DNA of 34,917 bases from Streptococcus pseudopneumoniae (GCF_001074825.1 NZ_JUPG01000009.1:1-34917), one strand, 5' to 3'; positions 16,548 to 25,945 are shown, numbered from the stretch's first letter. The notes: generated by a model from the sequence alone, not told the origin. A program made the numbers and translations.

Positions 16548-18707
16548 ATGACTTCTTATAAACGTACATTTGTTCCTCAAATAGATGCTAGAGACTGCGG
16601 TGTTGCTGCCTTAGCCTCGATTGCTAAATTCTATGGTTCAGATTTTTCTCTAGCTCACTTGAGAGAACTTGCAAAGACCAATAAAGAAGGGACGACTGCT
16701 CTTGGCATTGTAAAAGCCGCTGATGAAATGGGCTTTGAAACAAGACCTGTTCAAGCAGATAAAACTCTCTTTGACATGAGTGATGTCCCCTATCCATTTA
16801 TCGTTCACGTTAACAAAGAAGGAAAACTCCAACATTACTATGTTGTCTATCAAACAAAGAAAGACTATCTGGTTATTGGTGATCCTGACCCTTCTGTAAA
16901 AATCACCAAAATGTCAAAAGAACGCTTTTTCTCTGAATGGACTGGAGTAGCTATTTTTATAGCTCCCAAACCTAGCTATCAACCCCATAAAGATAAAAAG
17001 AATGGTCTACTAAGCTTCCTTCCTCTGATTTTCAAACAAAAATCTCTCATTGCTTACATTGTTCTCTCAAGCTTATTGGTCACTATTATCAATATCGGTG
17101 GTTCTTATTATCTCCAAGGAATCTTGGATGAATACATTCCAAATCAGATGAAATCAACTTTAGGAATCATCTCAGTTGGTCTGGTTATAACCTATATCCT
17201 CCAGCAAGTCATGAGTTTCTCCCGAGATTATCTCCTAACTATTCTGAGTCAGAGATTAAGCATTGATGTGATTTTATCCTATATCCGCCATATTTTTGAA
17301 CTTCCTATGTCTTTCTTTGCGACACGTCGTACAGGAGAAATCATTTCACGGTTCACAGATGCTAACTCTATTATAGATGCCTTGGCTTCTACCATTCTTT
17401 CTCTTTTTCTGGATGTTTCTATTCTGATTCTTGTAGGAGGCGTCTTACTGGCACAAAACCCTAATCTCTTCCTTCTTTCTCTTATTTCTATTCCTATATA
17501 CATGTTCATCATCTTTTCTTTTATGAAACCTTTCGAAAAAATGAACCATGATGTCATGCAAAGTAATTCTATGGTTAGCTCTGCCATCATTGAAGATATC
17601 AACGGGATTGAAACTATAAAGTCGCTCACGAGTGAAGAAAATCGCTATCAAAATATAGACAGTGAATTTGTAGATTATTTGGAAAAATCCTTTAAGCTCA
17701 GTAAATATTCTATTTTACAAACGAGTTTAAAGCAGGGAACAAAATTAGTTCTGAATATCCTTATCCTATGGTTTGGCGCTCAATTAGTCATGTCAAGTAA
17801 AATTTCTATCGGTCAGCTGATTACCTTTAACACACTTCTTTCTTACTTTACAACTCCTATGGAAAATATTATCAACCTCCAAACCAAACTCCAATCTGCG
17901 AAGGTCGCTAATAACCGTTTGAACGAAGTCTATCTAGTCGAATCTGAATTTCAAGTTCAAGAAAACCCTGTTCATTCACATTTTTTGATGGGCGATATTG
18001 AATTTGATGACCTTTCTTATAAGTATGGTTTTGGACGAGATACCTTAACAGATATTAATCTCACGATTAAACAAGGAGATAAGGTTAGCCTAGTTGGAGT
18101 CAGTGGTTCTGGTAAAACAACTTTAGCCAAAATGATTGTCAATTTCTTTGAACCCTACAAAGGACATATTTCCATCAATCATCAGGATATCAAAAACATT
18201 GATAAAAAAGTCTTGCGCCGTCATATTAATTACCTACCCCAACAAGCCTATATCTTTAATGGCTCTATTTTGGAAAACTTAACCTTGGGCGGTAATCATA
18301 TGATTAGCCAAGAAGATATTCTAAGAGCTTGTGAATTAGCTGAAATCCGTCAAGACATTGAAAGAATGCCTATGGGCTATCAAACTCAGCTCTCTGATGG
18401 AGCTGGTCTATCAGGAGGACAAAAGCAACGAATAGCCCTCGCTCGTGCTCTTTTAACTAAATCTCCTGTTTTAATACTAGATGAAGCTACTAGCGGTCTT
18501 GATGTCTTGACTGAGAAAAAAGTTATAGATAATCTTATGTCCCTAACTGATAAAACCATTCTCTTTGTAGCCCATCGTCTCAGTATAGCCGAACGAACCA
18601 ACCGTGTCATTGTTCTTGACCAAGGGAAAATCATTGAAGTGGGTAGTCACCAAGAGTTAATGCAGGCGCAAGGCTTCTACCATCATCTATTCAATAAATA
18701 AGGAGAA
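16548..18707 (+). CDS. blpA: BlpA, bacteriocin/pheromone ABC transporter with C39 peptidase
   Basis: An exporter that cuts double-glycine leaders and secretes the mature peptides. The start is ATG 16548 (AAAGGA 7 bp before); the stop is at 18699-18701 with a few bases of spacer to blpB counted in this interval, giving 717 aa. The C39 peptidase catalytic triad is C17, H96 and D112, the same numbers as in ComA. Six membrane segments lie at about 165-440. The nucleotide-binding domain has GVSGSGKTT at 517-525, LSGGQ at 621-625, and L-D645-E646 of Walker B. The gene is intact; many pneumococci carry a frameshifted blpA, so this strain should export its own peptides. Confidence 0.95.
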
Positions 18708-18711
18708 TGTC

Positions 18712-20073
18712 ATGAATCCTAATCTTTTTAGAAGCGTCGAGTTTTATCAGAGACGTTACCATAACTATGCGACAGTGTTAATTATACCTCTTTCATTACT
18801 GTTTACTTTCATCTTGATTTTCTCCCTTGTTGCCACAAAAGAAATTACTGTCACTTCCCAAGGAGAAATCGCCCCTACAAGTGTTATTGCATCCATTCAG
18901 TCGACCAGTGATAATCCTATCCTAGCTAATCATTTAGTGGCAAATCAAGTAGTTGAAAAAGGGGACTTACTCATCAAATACTCTGAAACAATGGAAGAAA
19001 GTCAGAAAACTGCCTTAGAAACTCAATTACAAAGACTTGAGAAGCAAAAAGAAGGACTTGGAATTTTGAAACAAAGCTTAGAAAAAGCGACTGATCTTTT
19101 TTCTAGTGAGGATGAGTTTGGCTACCATAATACCTTTAGGAATTTTACTAAACAAGCTCATGATATTGAGCTAGGTATCTCAAAGACTAACACCGAAGTT
19201 TCAAATCAAGCCAATCTTGCCAATAGCAGTTCATCAGCCATCGAACAAGAAATTACAAAAGTTCAACAACAAATTGGAGAATATCAAGAGCTGAGAGATG
19301 CTATCATAAATAAAAGGGCTCGCTTACCAACTGGCAATCCGCACCAGTCAATTTTGAATCGTTATCTTGTAGCTTCACAAGGACAAACACAAGGAACTGC
19401 AGAAGAGCCATTTTTATCTCAAATTAATCAAAGTATTGCAGGTCTTGAATCATCTATCGCAAGCCTCAAAATTCAGCAAGCTGGTATCGGAAGTGTAGCA
19501 ACTTATGATAATAGTTTAGCAACTAAAATTGAAGTACTCCGCACTCAGTTTTTACAAACAGCCTCACAGCAACAACTAACCGTGGAGAATCAATTAACAG
19601 AATTAAAAGTACAGCTAGATCAAGCGACACAGCGCTTAGAAAACAATACCTTAACCGCCCCAAATAAAGGTATCATTCATCTGAACAGCGAATTTGAAGG
19701 TAAAAATAGAATTCCAACTGGTACAGAAATTGCTCAAATATTCCCTATCATCACAGATACAAGAGAAGTACTAATCACTTACTACGTATCTTCTGACTAT
19801 CTACCTCTACTAGATAAAGGACAAACTGTAAGATTAAAACTGGAGAAGATTGGAAATCACGGCATTACCATCATCGGCCAACTTCAGACAATTGATCAAA
19901 CTCCTACCAGAACAGAGCAAGGAAATCTCTTTAAATTAACCGCTCTTGCAAAACTATCTAATAATGATAGTAAACTCATCCAATACGGCTTACAAGGTCG
20001 CGTCACTAGTGTAACTGCAAAGAAAACATATTTTGATTATTTCAAAGATAAAATTTTAACACATTCTGATTAA
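18712..20073 (+). CDS. blpB: BlpB, accessory protein of the bacteriocin exporter
   Basis: A 453-aa HlyD/ComB-family membrane fusion-type protein working with BlpA. It starts MNPNLFRSVEFYQRRYHNY and has one membrane segment at about 20-41. A lipoyl-like half-motif follows, then a long coiled-coil region rich in Gln and Glu (about 95-310, with L-E-K-Q-K and Q-L repeats), then the second half of the lipoyl domain (TAPNKGIIHL) and a beta-barrel C-terminal part. It starts 10 bp after blpA with a GGAG site and is followed by blpC 56 bp on. Confidence 0.93.
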   Translation: MNPNLFRSVEFYQRRYHNYATVLIIPLSLLFTFILIFSLVATKEITVTSQGEIAPTSVIASIQSTSDNPILANHLVANQVVEKGDLLIKYSETMEESQKTALETQLQRLEKQKEGLGILKQSLEKATDLFSSEDEFGYHNTFRNFTKQAHDIELGISKTNTEVSNQANLANSSSSAIEQEITKVQQQIGEYQELRDAIINKRARLPTGNPHQSILNRYLVASQGQTQGTAEEPFLSQINQSIAGLESSIASLKIQQAGIGSVATYDNSLATKIEVLRTQFLQTASQQQLTVENQLTELKVQLDQATQRLENNTLTAPNKGIIHLNSEFEGKNRIPTGTEIAQIFPIITDTREVLITYYVSSDYLPLLDKGQTVRLKLEKIGNHGITIIGQLQTIDQTPTRTEQGNLFKLTALAKLSNNDSKLIQYGLQGRVTSVTAKKTYFDYFKDKILTHSD

Positions 20074-20129
20074 TTTTCAGATAACACTCTAGAACTATTT
20101 ATTATCTTATCAAAAAGGAGAATTATAAC

Positions 20130-20288
20130 ATGGATAAGAATCAAAACCTAACTTCATTTCAAGAACTAACAACTACTGAACTCAACCAGATTACAGGTGG
20201 AGGATGGTGGTTAGATTCAATATTAGATATGTTAACATCTAAAATACCGGACCAAGCTAATAGGTATGGAAATCATCAACAAATGTAA
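20130..20288 (+). CDS. blpC: BlpC, pheromone precursor
   Basis: A 52-aa precursor missed by length cut-offs, with an AAAAAGGAG ribosome site. The 24-aa leader (MDKNQNLTSFQELTTTELNQ plus ITGG) is nearly identical to that of pneumococcal BlpC. The mature pheromone is predicted to be 28 aa. It starts GWWLDSILDML and ends NRYGNHQQM, with Arg21 and no cysteine. The first residues keep the G-(L/W)-W pattern of known BlpC types, but the rest is unlike those I remember. It should be exported by BlpAB and sensed by BlpH. It is the last gene of blpABC and convergent with blpH. Confidence 0.92.
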   Translation: MDKNQNLTSFQELTTTELNQITGGGWWLDSILDMLTSKIPDQANRYGNHQQM

Positions 20289-20318
20289 TCATCCAAGGTG
20301 ATATTGGATAAAAAACTT

Positions 20319-20368
20319 GGCTCTATAATATTTGTAGTGGGTAAATCTCCTATAGATATTATGAAGCC
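20319..20368. repeat. 50-bp element with imperfect inverted ends
   Basis: Starts GGCTCTATAATATTT and ends AGATATTATGAAGCC, whose reverse complement matches the start at 12 of 15 positions. The interior TTTGTAGTGGGTAAA looks like the ends of ISL3-family insertion sequences in streptococci. It is a possible miniature element or IS scar; no transposase is present. Confidence 0.4.
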
Positions 20369-20389
20369 TATTTTGTTGTAAAAAATAAA

Positions 20390-20414
20390 ACAGTAACCTC
20401 AGGATGGCTACTGT
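20390..20414. terminator. Terminator between blpC and blpH
   Basis: ACAGTAaCC...GGcTACTGT stem with one mismatch. Read on the minus strand it is followed by TTTATTTTTT (a good tail for blpH transcripts). Read on plus it has a weaker T-rich tail. It probably works in both directions. Confidence 0.65.
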
Positions 20415-20588
20415 CTAGTCTCATTTCTTCTTAAAACCTTTATTGACTTAATAAATGGTAGAAAAGAACCTTAAAAATCATAAAATACACAACCAATCTT
20501 TTCGAAACATTTATATTATAAGTTTTATTGTAGAGTTTTAATATATTTATTCTAGTATTTGATTTTTCAATGATTCTATTATTTGTTA

Positions 20589-21929
20589 TCATTCAATTGA
20601 TATCATTGTTAAAACCTGACGAAATACTTGATTTTTGCAGGCGGTATTTAGACTGGTATTAGGATGACTTTCCACAATTTTCATGACGGTATAGAGACCA
20701 ATTCCTCTCTCCTCCCCTTTAGAGCTTGCTCCAAAGGAGAAGATTTCAGAAATATCGATGCCCTCTTCTTTGATGGAATTTTCAATGATAAAGGTCTCCT
20801 GTGCTCCATTTTTAAAAAAGGCGATTGAAACGTGAGGTTGACTGGCCTCTGCAGTGGCTTCAATAGCATTGTCACAAAGGATAGACACAATGGTTAGAAA
20901 ATCAAGCAGTCTCATTCCCTCAACCTGAATCTCCTCAGGAACTTCGACATTAAAGACAATCTTCTTATCTCTGGCTTTTAGAAATTTCCCTGCTAGGAGA
21001 CTTTTGAGGGCTTTATCACGAATATTCACTAATCTGCCCAGGTCATATTTGTTGTCCTGCAATTTTTCACTGGAATCCTTTAAAACAGAGTCGTAAACCT
21101 CTTTTATCTGCTCCATATCCTCCTCTTCAATGCCCAGACGTAAACTAGTCAAGAGGTTGCTATAGTCATGCCGAAAGCTCCGTACTTCCTTGTAAAGTTC
21201 CTCTATATGCCGACTATAGCGTTCCATATCTCTATAGCGCAAGGTCTGCTCTTGGTTCAGTTTCTCCTGAAGTTTTTCCTTCAAATAGGTATCTAATTTC
21301 TTGATAACCCCCATAAAAAAGAGTAGATAAAATACCAGAATGAAATGGCGAACAGTCGTTGATTGTATACCTTGTACATATTCAAAATAAGACAGACTTT
21401 GCATCACTAGATAGTAAGCCCCCATTATCCAGTTAATCTTAGTCAGGGACTTTTGAAAATCTTTATCGGGAATCTCCTTTCTCAAACTAGTAAAATCATA
21501 GTCTAACCATTTCAAAAAGGCTAGAGAAATAAAGCAAATGAAAATTTTTATACATAACCAAATAAAAGAGCGGTCATCATACACATGCCCTTGCCCTAAA
21601 AATGGAAGCACAAAATAAGAAATACCTCTATAAAAGAGATTCACCAATATCATTGGAAAGAGACCATAAAAGAAAAGGAGTTTTTTAGGAAGTCCTCTTA
21701 ACAGTAATAAAGACAAGCCTATGCCGTACAAGGGTTCCACAAAATAAGATAGGTAATTATTTCCTACTATATAGCTAATCGTTACAAAAATAACTACTAA
21801 AAGTAGCTTAAAAAGAAAAGCTTTAAAGACTCTCTCCAGAGTTAGAACAATTCCATCCACCTTAAAAAATATAAACAATTCCAATCCAGATAGCAAAAAC
21901 ACATATACGATCTTCCAAACTAATTCCAT
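20589..21929 (-). CDS. blpH: BlpH, pheromone-sensing histidine kinase
   Basis: A 446-aa HPK10 (ComD/AgrC-type) membrane kinase. The N-terminal half (about 1-205) holds six or seven membrane segments that form the pheromone receptor. A coiled-coil linker (about 205-245) follows, then the phospho-acceptor H254 in S-F-R-H-D-Y-S-N. The ATP-binding domain has the N-box with N354 in L-C-D-N-A-I-E-A and G409-I-G-L in the G box. The partners are BlpC outside and BlpR inside. It is third in the blpS-blpR-blpH unit, 13 bp after blpR. Receptor variation should match the unusual BlpC here. Confidence 0.94.
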   Translation of the reverse strand: MELVWKIVYVFLLSGLELFIFFKVDGIVLTLERVFKAFLFKLLLVVIFVTISYIVGNNYLSYFVEPLYGIGLSLLLLRGLPKKLLFFYGLFPMILVNLFYRGISYFVLPFLGQGHVYDDRSFIWLCIKIFICFISLAFLKWLDYDFTSLRKEIPDKDFQKSLTKINWIMGAYYLVMQSLSYFEYVQGIQSTTVRHFILVFYLLFFMGVIKKLDTYLKEKLQEKLNQEQTLRYRDMERYSRHIEELYKEVRSFRHDYSNLLTSLRLGIEEEDMEQIKEVYDSVLKDSSEKLQDNKYDLGRLVNIRDKALKSLLAGKFLKARDKKIVFNVEVPEEIQVEGMRLLDFLTIVSILCDNAIEATAEASQPHVSIAFFKNGAQETFIIENSIKEEGIDISEIFSFGASSKGEERGIGLYTVMKIVESHPNTSLNTACKNQVFRQVLTMISIE

Positions 21930-21942
21930 CCCATCACCTCAC

Positions 21943-22680
21943 TCAGTGCAAGTTATTGATAGCCTCAGACACTTCCCTGACCTTATAACGCGCTATCATA
22001 CAGCTCCCACCATTGGGAAAGAAAAGCAGTTTTTCTTTCTTATCCAAACGCACCACATTGGCAGGATTGATGAGAAAAGAGCGATGGCACTGCAAGAGAC
22101 GAGGTTCCTGCTTGAGAATCTCCTCCAAACTCGCTGTAAATTCCAACCTATCTGTCTCGCTATAGAGAATGACATGATGGGGTCTGGGAGACGTTTCGAG
22201 ATAGTAAACCTCTTTAAAAGGATACTGGAATTGGGCAAATTTTGATTTAAAGTAAAAGCAATCTTCCGCTAGACTCTTACTGTCTTGACTATTGGCATAG
22301 AGGAGGGCTGTCTCGATCCGAGATTCAAACTCCTCTGCCGAAAGAGCCTTATCAATGTAGTCCAAAGCAGACACTTGGTAGCGAAAGGACAGGGGCATAA
22401 ACTCTGAGTGAGTCGTCACAAAGACTATCAAGGCATAAGGATCCCGATCCCGAATCTTTCTAGCCACTTCCAGCCCCTTCATCTCCTCATTTCGAATCTC
22501 AATATCCAAAAAGAATAGCTGATGCGCCCCCTTCTCATGCACCTCTGCCAGCAGTTGAGCTGGCTTACCAAAGACCTCAAAAGAGCTGGGAGTGATATGA
22601 TGTTCCTTCAAAAGTTTCTCAATCGTCGTTTCAATCCTAGTCTGCTGGGAAAAATCATCTTCTAAAACAAATATTCTCAT
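21943..22680 (-). CDS. blpR: BlpR, response regulator of the bacteriocin locus
   Basis: A 245-aa regulator with an N-terminal receiver domain (E7-D8-D9 acidic pocket, phospho-acceptor D59 in F-F-L-D-I-E, a conserved T-T-H and a later K) and a C-terminal LytTR DNA-binding domain (about 140-240). It is phosphorylated by BlpH and binds paired 11-bp repeats. The six sites reported here have the expected form for a LytTR dimer. It begins 4 bp after the blpS stop with a GAAGGAGAG site. Confidence 0.95.
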   Translation of the reverse strand: MRIFVLEDDFSQQTRIETTIEKLLKEHHITPSSFEVFGKPAQLLAEVHEKGAHQLFFLDIEIRNEEMKGLEVARKIRDRDPYALIVFVTTHSEFMPLSFRYQVSALDYIDKALSAEEFESRIETALLYANSQDSKSLAEDCFYFKSKFAQFQYPFKEVYYLETSPRPHHVILYSETDRLEFTASLEEILKQEPRLLQCHRSFLINPANVVRLDKKEKLLFFPNGGSCMIARYKVREVSEAINNLH

Positions 22681-22684
22681 CTTC

Positions 22685-23023
22685 TTACTCTCCTTCTTTC
22701 AACCATTTTTGACGAATTTCTCTATAGCGACGTCTGGCATACTTGACAGCGTATTGACCTTCTTCTCCGAGAAAAAGGATTCTTTCTTGAAAATCAATCG
22801 ATTTTAATTTATCAAGATTAACCAAACAATTTCGATGACATCTCATCAAGGTTTCCCCATATTGGTTCTCAAGATTACTTAAATTTTGAACCATATTAAA
22901 GCTAGCTTCTTCTGTAACAATCTGTACGGTATGGGCTTTAGTTGGATGTGTTTGGATATAGTAGATATCGTCGACGTTTACTTTATAGACTGTTTTCTGT
23001 GTCTGAATAATCATATGTTTCAT
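22685..23023 (-). CDS. blpS: BlpS, stand-alone LytTR DNA-binding protein
   Basis: A 112-aa protein made only of a LytTR domain, without a receiver. It starts MKHMIIQTQKTVYKV. The family pattern is the Y-Y-I-Q-T strand, L-x-x-L-E, and the R-C-H-R-N-C-L-V-N motif that contacts DNA. It resembles the C-terminal half of BlpR and may modulate BlpR binding at the same sites; its role in pneumococcus is not well defined. It is first of the blpSRH unit, with a GGAGGAG ribosome site. Confidence 0.9.
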   Translation of the reverse strand: MKHMIIQTQKTVYKVNVDDIYYIQTHPTKAHTVQIVTEEASFNMVQNLSNLENQYGETLMRCHRNCLVNLDKLKSIDFQERILFLGEEGQYAVKYARRRYREIRQKWLKEGE

Positions 23024-23170
23024 TGGATTCTCCTCCTAAGAAAAGAATAACAGAAAAGGTCTAGCACAAGCACACCCAATCCTAAACAGTCTTTGAAAGC
23101 TCCTAAAAGGATTATTTTTCTACAACATCATGATGGGCTTACCACTATTTTATCATAAAATCTTAACAGT

Positions 23171-23237
23171 ACCATTCAGGAAATTTCAAGAACAATTAAA
23201 GATTTGATGGTGAAAAAGGAGATAAAAGTGATAAACT
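23171..23237 (+). promoter_or_regulatory. BlpR-type operator and promoter of blpT
   Basis: ACCATTCAGGA (23171-23181), ACAATTAAAGA (23192-23202) offset 21 bp, -10 TAAACT (23232-23237) 29 bp on. It lies in the 276-bp gap between divergent blpS and blpT. I see no convincing promoter for blpS there. Confidence 0.83.
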
Positions 23238-23299
23238 GACAGTATCAAAACACAGTTGCTAGAAACAAGACTGGCACCCAGATTAAAGGAGAAATTCTC

Positions 23300-23629
23300 A
23301 TGACAGATACAGACCCTATCAAAAGAGCTCAGACTTTGATTACTGACTTAAACAAAGCCTACCAAGCATGCAAACAGGCAACCGCTGACGACGTCCGCTT
23401 TCAGGAGCAATTAAACTCTATTCTTGGTTTTCTAGCCAAGGCTGAGACAGTGGATAATCGAGTCTTGATTGAACTGGAAAAATTTTACCAGACTTCCAGT
23501 CTTCTCATGGGACTCAGCGCCCTCAATCCAGATGCTCCTACTCGCGCCGCTTGGCGGGCCTATGACCGTTTCCACTTTGACCAAGTCAAGACCAAGTTGA
23601 GTCTCTACGGACCAACCATTCTCTTGTAG
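23300..23629 (+). CDS. blpT: BlpT, small conserved protein of the blp regulon
   Basis: A 109-aa soluble, mostly helical protein starting MTDTDPIKRAQTLITDLN. It has no signal peptide, membrane segment or known domain. It matches the pneumococcal blpT gene in length and position, at the outer edge of the locus next to ecsB and divergent from blpS. The function is unknown. It has an AAAGGAG ribosome site, a BlpR-type promoter, and a terminator shared with ecsB. Confidence 0.88.
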   Translation: MTDTDPIKRAQTLITDLNKAYQACKQATADDVRFQEQLNSILGFLAKAETVDNRVLIELEKFYQTSSLLMGLSALNPDAPTRAAWRAYDRFHFDQVKTKLSLYGPTILL

Positions 23630-23634
23630 AAAAT

Positions 23635-23672
23635 AAAAGAAGCTGAGCTAAATTAAACTCAACTTCTTTTTT
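23635..23672. terminator. Bidirectional terminator between blpT and ecsB
   Basis: AAAAGAAGcTGAG and CTCAaCTTCTTTT pair around about 10 nt, with T6 after it on the plus strand and a T-rich tail on minus. It separates two convergent genes. Confidence 0.8.
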
Positions 23673-23689
23673 GTTTCATATAAGCAATG

Positions 23690-24739
23690 TTAGTCCTGCA
23701 TCTGACGTTTTACCTGATAAGGCAAATACAAAACTTGTAAAACCAAACCAGCTCCCAGTAAGGCTAGAAGGGCTAGTTTTTCTTGGAAGGTAATCAACCC
23801 AACAACTAATTCCACTACTAAGACCAAACTGGTCAATCCTCGGACTACCGCCTGCAAGCCTTTTTCCTTTTGCCCCTTGTCCAGCGGAAAGAGTTGGGTC
23901 AAATACTGGTAGTCAAAGGCATGATAGAGGGCCAGCAACTGGAAGAGCAAGAGGTAGTTAAACAGCACTACCACTGCTGTCGCAATCCAAGCTTGCTCGA
24001 TAAAAATCTGCGCCAGAACGGAAAGCAAGAGCAGACGAAGACTGAGCGCAAAGAGGTCTCCATTTCGCAAATAAGAACGCAGATAGAGATTTTGCCAAAT
24101 CTTTCCAGGCACCTTCTGAACAGCCTTTAGGATAAAGTCCAGATAGGCACGACGCTTGACGCTGTTTGAAATCCCCTTGACCTGCGTAAAGAGGGCAAAG
24201 AAACGAAGCAAGACTTGCTTACGCTTGCTTTCTTGGGAAATGACATAGTCCCAATCCAGTCCAGTTTCCGTGAAAAATTTGCTGGCCTTTTGACGAAAGA
24301 GGAAATATTTACCTACTCCCAATAAAAGCACATAGACCAGAAAAACAGGCAAGCCATAACCCATGGCTAAAAATAAGGGCGCAAATAACAGCAAGAAAAG
24401 GGTCTGCACAAAGAGCCAAAAGACTAGGGAAATGCCAGTTTGACGCTTGAGATGGAGTTTGATTTCCTCTTCTCCGACTAAGAGGAAGAGCTTGTCTGGA
24501 GCCTCCATATAGGTGGCAATTCCACCCCAAAGCAAAAGCAAAACAGAGATAATTCCTACAAACAAAAGGATAGGCCAATGATTTTCAGGAAAATCTTGCA
24601 AGAGTTGACTGTACTGGTAGGCTAGAAAGCCCAGCAGAACAAGCAGGAACAAGACAAAGTGGTCATTGAGAACATAGCGCAGATAACCGACACACTCCTT
24701 ACGAAAAGCCTGCTTTCTCTTTAAAAACAAGTCTTTCAT
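23690..24739 (-). CDS. ecsB: EcsB-like ABC transporter permease
   Basis: A 349-aa polytopic membrane protein of the EcsB family, paired with EcsA. It starts MKDLFLKRKQAFRKECVGYLRYVL. There are about eight hydrophobic segments, in pairs at roughly 30-75, 110-155, 225-265 and 305-345, with a cytoplasmic loop in the middle. In Bacillus, EcsAB affects secretion, competence and peptide pheromone processing through the protease RasP. The substrate is not known in streptococci. The ATG overlaps the ecsA stop by 4 bp. Confidence 0.85.
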   Translation of the reverse strand: MKDLFLKRKQAFRKECVGYLRYVLNDHFVLFLLVLLGFLAYQYSQLLQDFPENHWPILLFVGIISVLLLLWGGIATYMEAPDKLFLLVGEEEIKLHLKRQTGISLVFWLFVQTLFLLLFAPLFLAMGYGLPVFLVYVLLLGVGKYFLFRQKASKFFTETGLDWDYVISQESKRKQVLLRFFALFTQVKGISNSVKRRAYLDFILKAVQKVPGKIWQNLYLRSYLRNGDLFALSLRLLLLSVLAQIFIEQAWIATAVVVLFNYLLLFQLLALYHAFDYQYLTQLFPLDKGQKEKGLQAVVRGLTSLVLVVELVVGLITFQEKLALLALLGAGLVLQVLYLPYQVKRQMQD

Positions 24740-25467
24740 AGCTCCTCCTCTTTGGTCAGAGCCAAGTAAATATCATTCAAACTAGCCTCAGGCATATCAA
24801 AGGCTTCGCGCAGTTGCAGGAGATTTCCCTTGGCACGCACCTCTCCCTTGTGAAGAATGACAAAGGCATCACACATCTTCTCAGCCGAATCCAGCACGTG
24901 GGTACTCATGAGAATGGACTTACCCTTTTGCTTTTCCACTTCCAAAAGCTGAATCAAGTCAGAAATAGCCAGCGGATCAAGACCAAGGAAGGGCTCATCC
25001 ACGATAAAAAGACTCGGATCCACCACAAAAGCACAGATAATCATGACCTTTTGCTTCATCCCTTTTGAAAAATGAACAGGGAACCAGTCTAATTTCTGGT
25101 CCAAACGGAACATTTTTAGCAAAGGTTCCACTCGATCAAAAGCCACTTTCTGCTCAATACCATAAGCCATGGCAACCGTTTCGATATGCTCTCTGAGGGT
25201 CAATTCCTCATACAAGCTAGGTGTCTCAGGAATGTAGCCAATTTGCTTACGGTAGCTAGTCGCATCTTCTTGCAGGGTCAAGCCATTGATATTGATGGAG
25301 CCACTATAAGGTGTCAACAGACCAATAATTTCATTAATAGTCGTCGATTTACCAGCACCATTGAGACCAATCAAACCAACCAACTGTCCACTTTCAACAG
25401 TAAAAGACACATCTTTCAAGACAGGGACATGGACATAGCCACCTGTCAGGTTTTTTATTTCTAACAT
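24736..25467 (-). CDS. ecsA: EcsA-like ABC transporter ATP-binding protein
   Basis: A 243-aa nucleotide-binding protein. Walker A is G34-L-N-G-A-G-K40-S-T, the signature is F-S-K-G-M-K-Q-K, Walker B is L-F-I-V-D-E-P-F, followed by the switch H in S-T-H-V. It starts MLEIKNLTGGYVHVPVL and works with the EcsB permease encoded directly downstream. It is divergent from hit; both promoters must lie in the 67 bp between them. Confidence 0.9.
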   Translation of the reverse strand: MLEIKNLTGGYVHVPVLKDVSFTVESGQLVGLIGLNGAGKSTTINEIIGLLTPYSGSININGLTLQEDATSYRKQIGYIPETPSLYEELTLREHIETVAMAYGIEQKVAFDRVEPLLKMFRLDQKLDWFPVHFSKGMKQKVMIICAFVVDPSLFIVDEPFLGLDPLAISDLIQLLEVEKQKGKSILMSTHVLDSAEKMCDAFVILHKGEVRAKGNLLQLREAFDMPEASLNDIYLALTKEEEL

Positions 25468-25484
25468 ATTTTCTCCAAATCTGG

Positions 25485-25490
25485 TATAAT
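25485..25490 (+). promoter_or_regulatory. Extended -10 promoter of hit
   Basis: TGGTATAATG at 25482-25491, an extended -10 with perfect TATAAT, 45 bp before the hit start. No good -35 is visible. Confidence 0.6.
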
Positions 25491-25534
25491 GTAGCTATAT
25501 TATATCAAAATTCAATACAGTAGAGGTAGATTTT

Positions 25535-25945
25535 ATGTCAGATTGCATTTTTTGTAAAATCATTGCAGGGGAAATTCCTGCTTCAAAAGTATATGAAGAT
25601 GAGCAGGTTCTTGCCTTTCTTGATATCTCTCAAGTGACACCTGGACATACCTTGGTCGTGCCAAAAGAACACTATCGTAATCTTTTGGAAATGGACGCTA
25701 CTAGCGCCAGCCAACTCTTTGCCCAAGTACCAACAGTGGCTCAAAAAGTCATGAAAGCTACCAAGGCTGCTGGTATGAATATCATTGCTAACTGTGAAGA
25801 AGTCGCTGGGCAAACCGTCTTTCATACCCACGTTCACCTCGTGCCTCGCTACAGTGCGGACGATGACCTCAAGATTGATTTTATCGCCCACGAACCTGAC
25901 TTTGACAAACTTGCTCAAGTCGCTGAAACTATCAAAAACGCCTAA
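25535..25945 (+). CDS. hit: HIT-family nucleotide-binding protein
   Basis: A 136-aa histidine-triad hydrolase of the Hint type, acting on adenosine 5'-monophosphoramidate-like substrates. It starts MSDCIFCKIIAGEIP (C4 and C7 form half of a zinc site) and has the H97-T-H99-V-H101 triad, the middle His being the usual nucleophile. It is soluble and cytoplasmic. It is followed 9 bp later by a small membrane protein gene in the same direction and lies back to back with ecsA, as in pneumococcus. Confidence 0.93.
   Translation: MSDCIFCKIIAGEIPASKVYEDEQVLAFLDISQVTPGHTLVVPKEHYRNLLEMDATSASQLFAQVPTVAQKVMKATKAAGMNIIANCEEVAGQTVFHTHVHLVPRYSADDDLKIDFIAHEPDFDKLAQVAETIKNA

Larger units (their letters stand above)
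20289..20588. other. Spacer between convergent blpC and blpH
   Basis: 300 bp without a gene. It holds a 50-bp imperfect palindrome at 20319-20368, the terminator hairpin at 20390-20414, and otherwise AT-rich sequence. Confidence 0.6.

Noticed and set aside
20130..20288. Reading this double-glycine peptide as a bacteriocin
   Set aside because: The leader and its place after blpB and convergent with blpH identify it as the BlpC pheromone; it also lacks Cys and GxxxG motifs.
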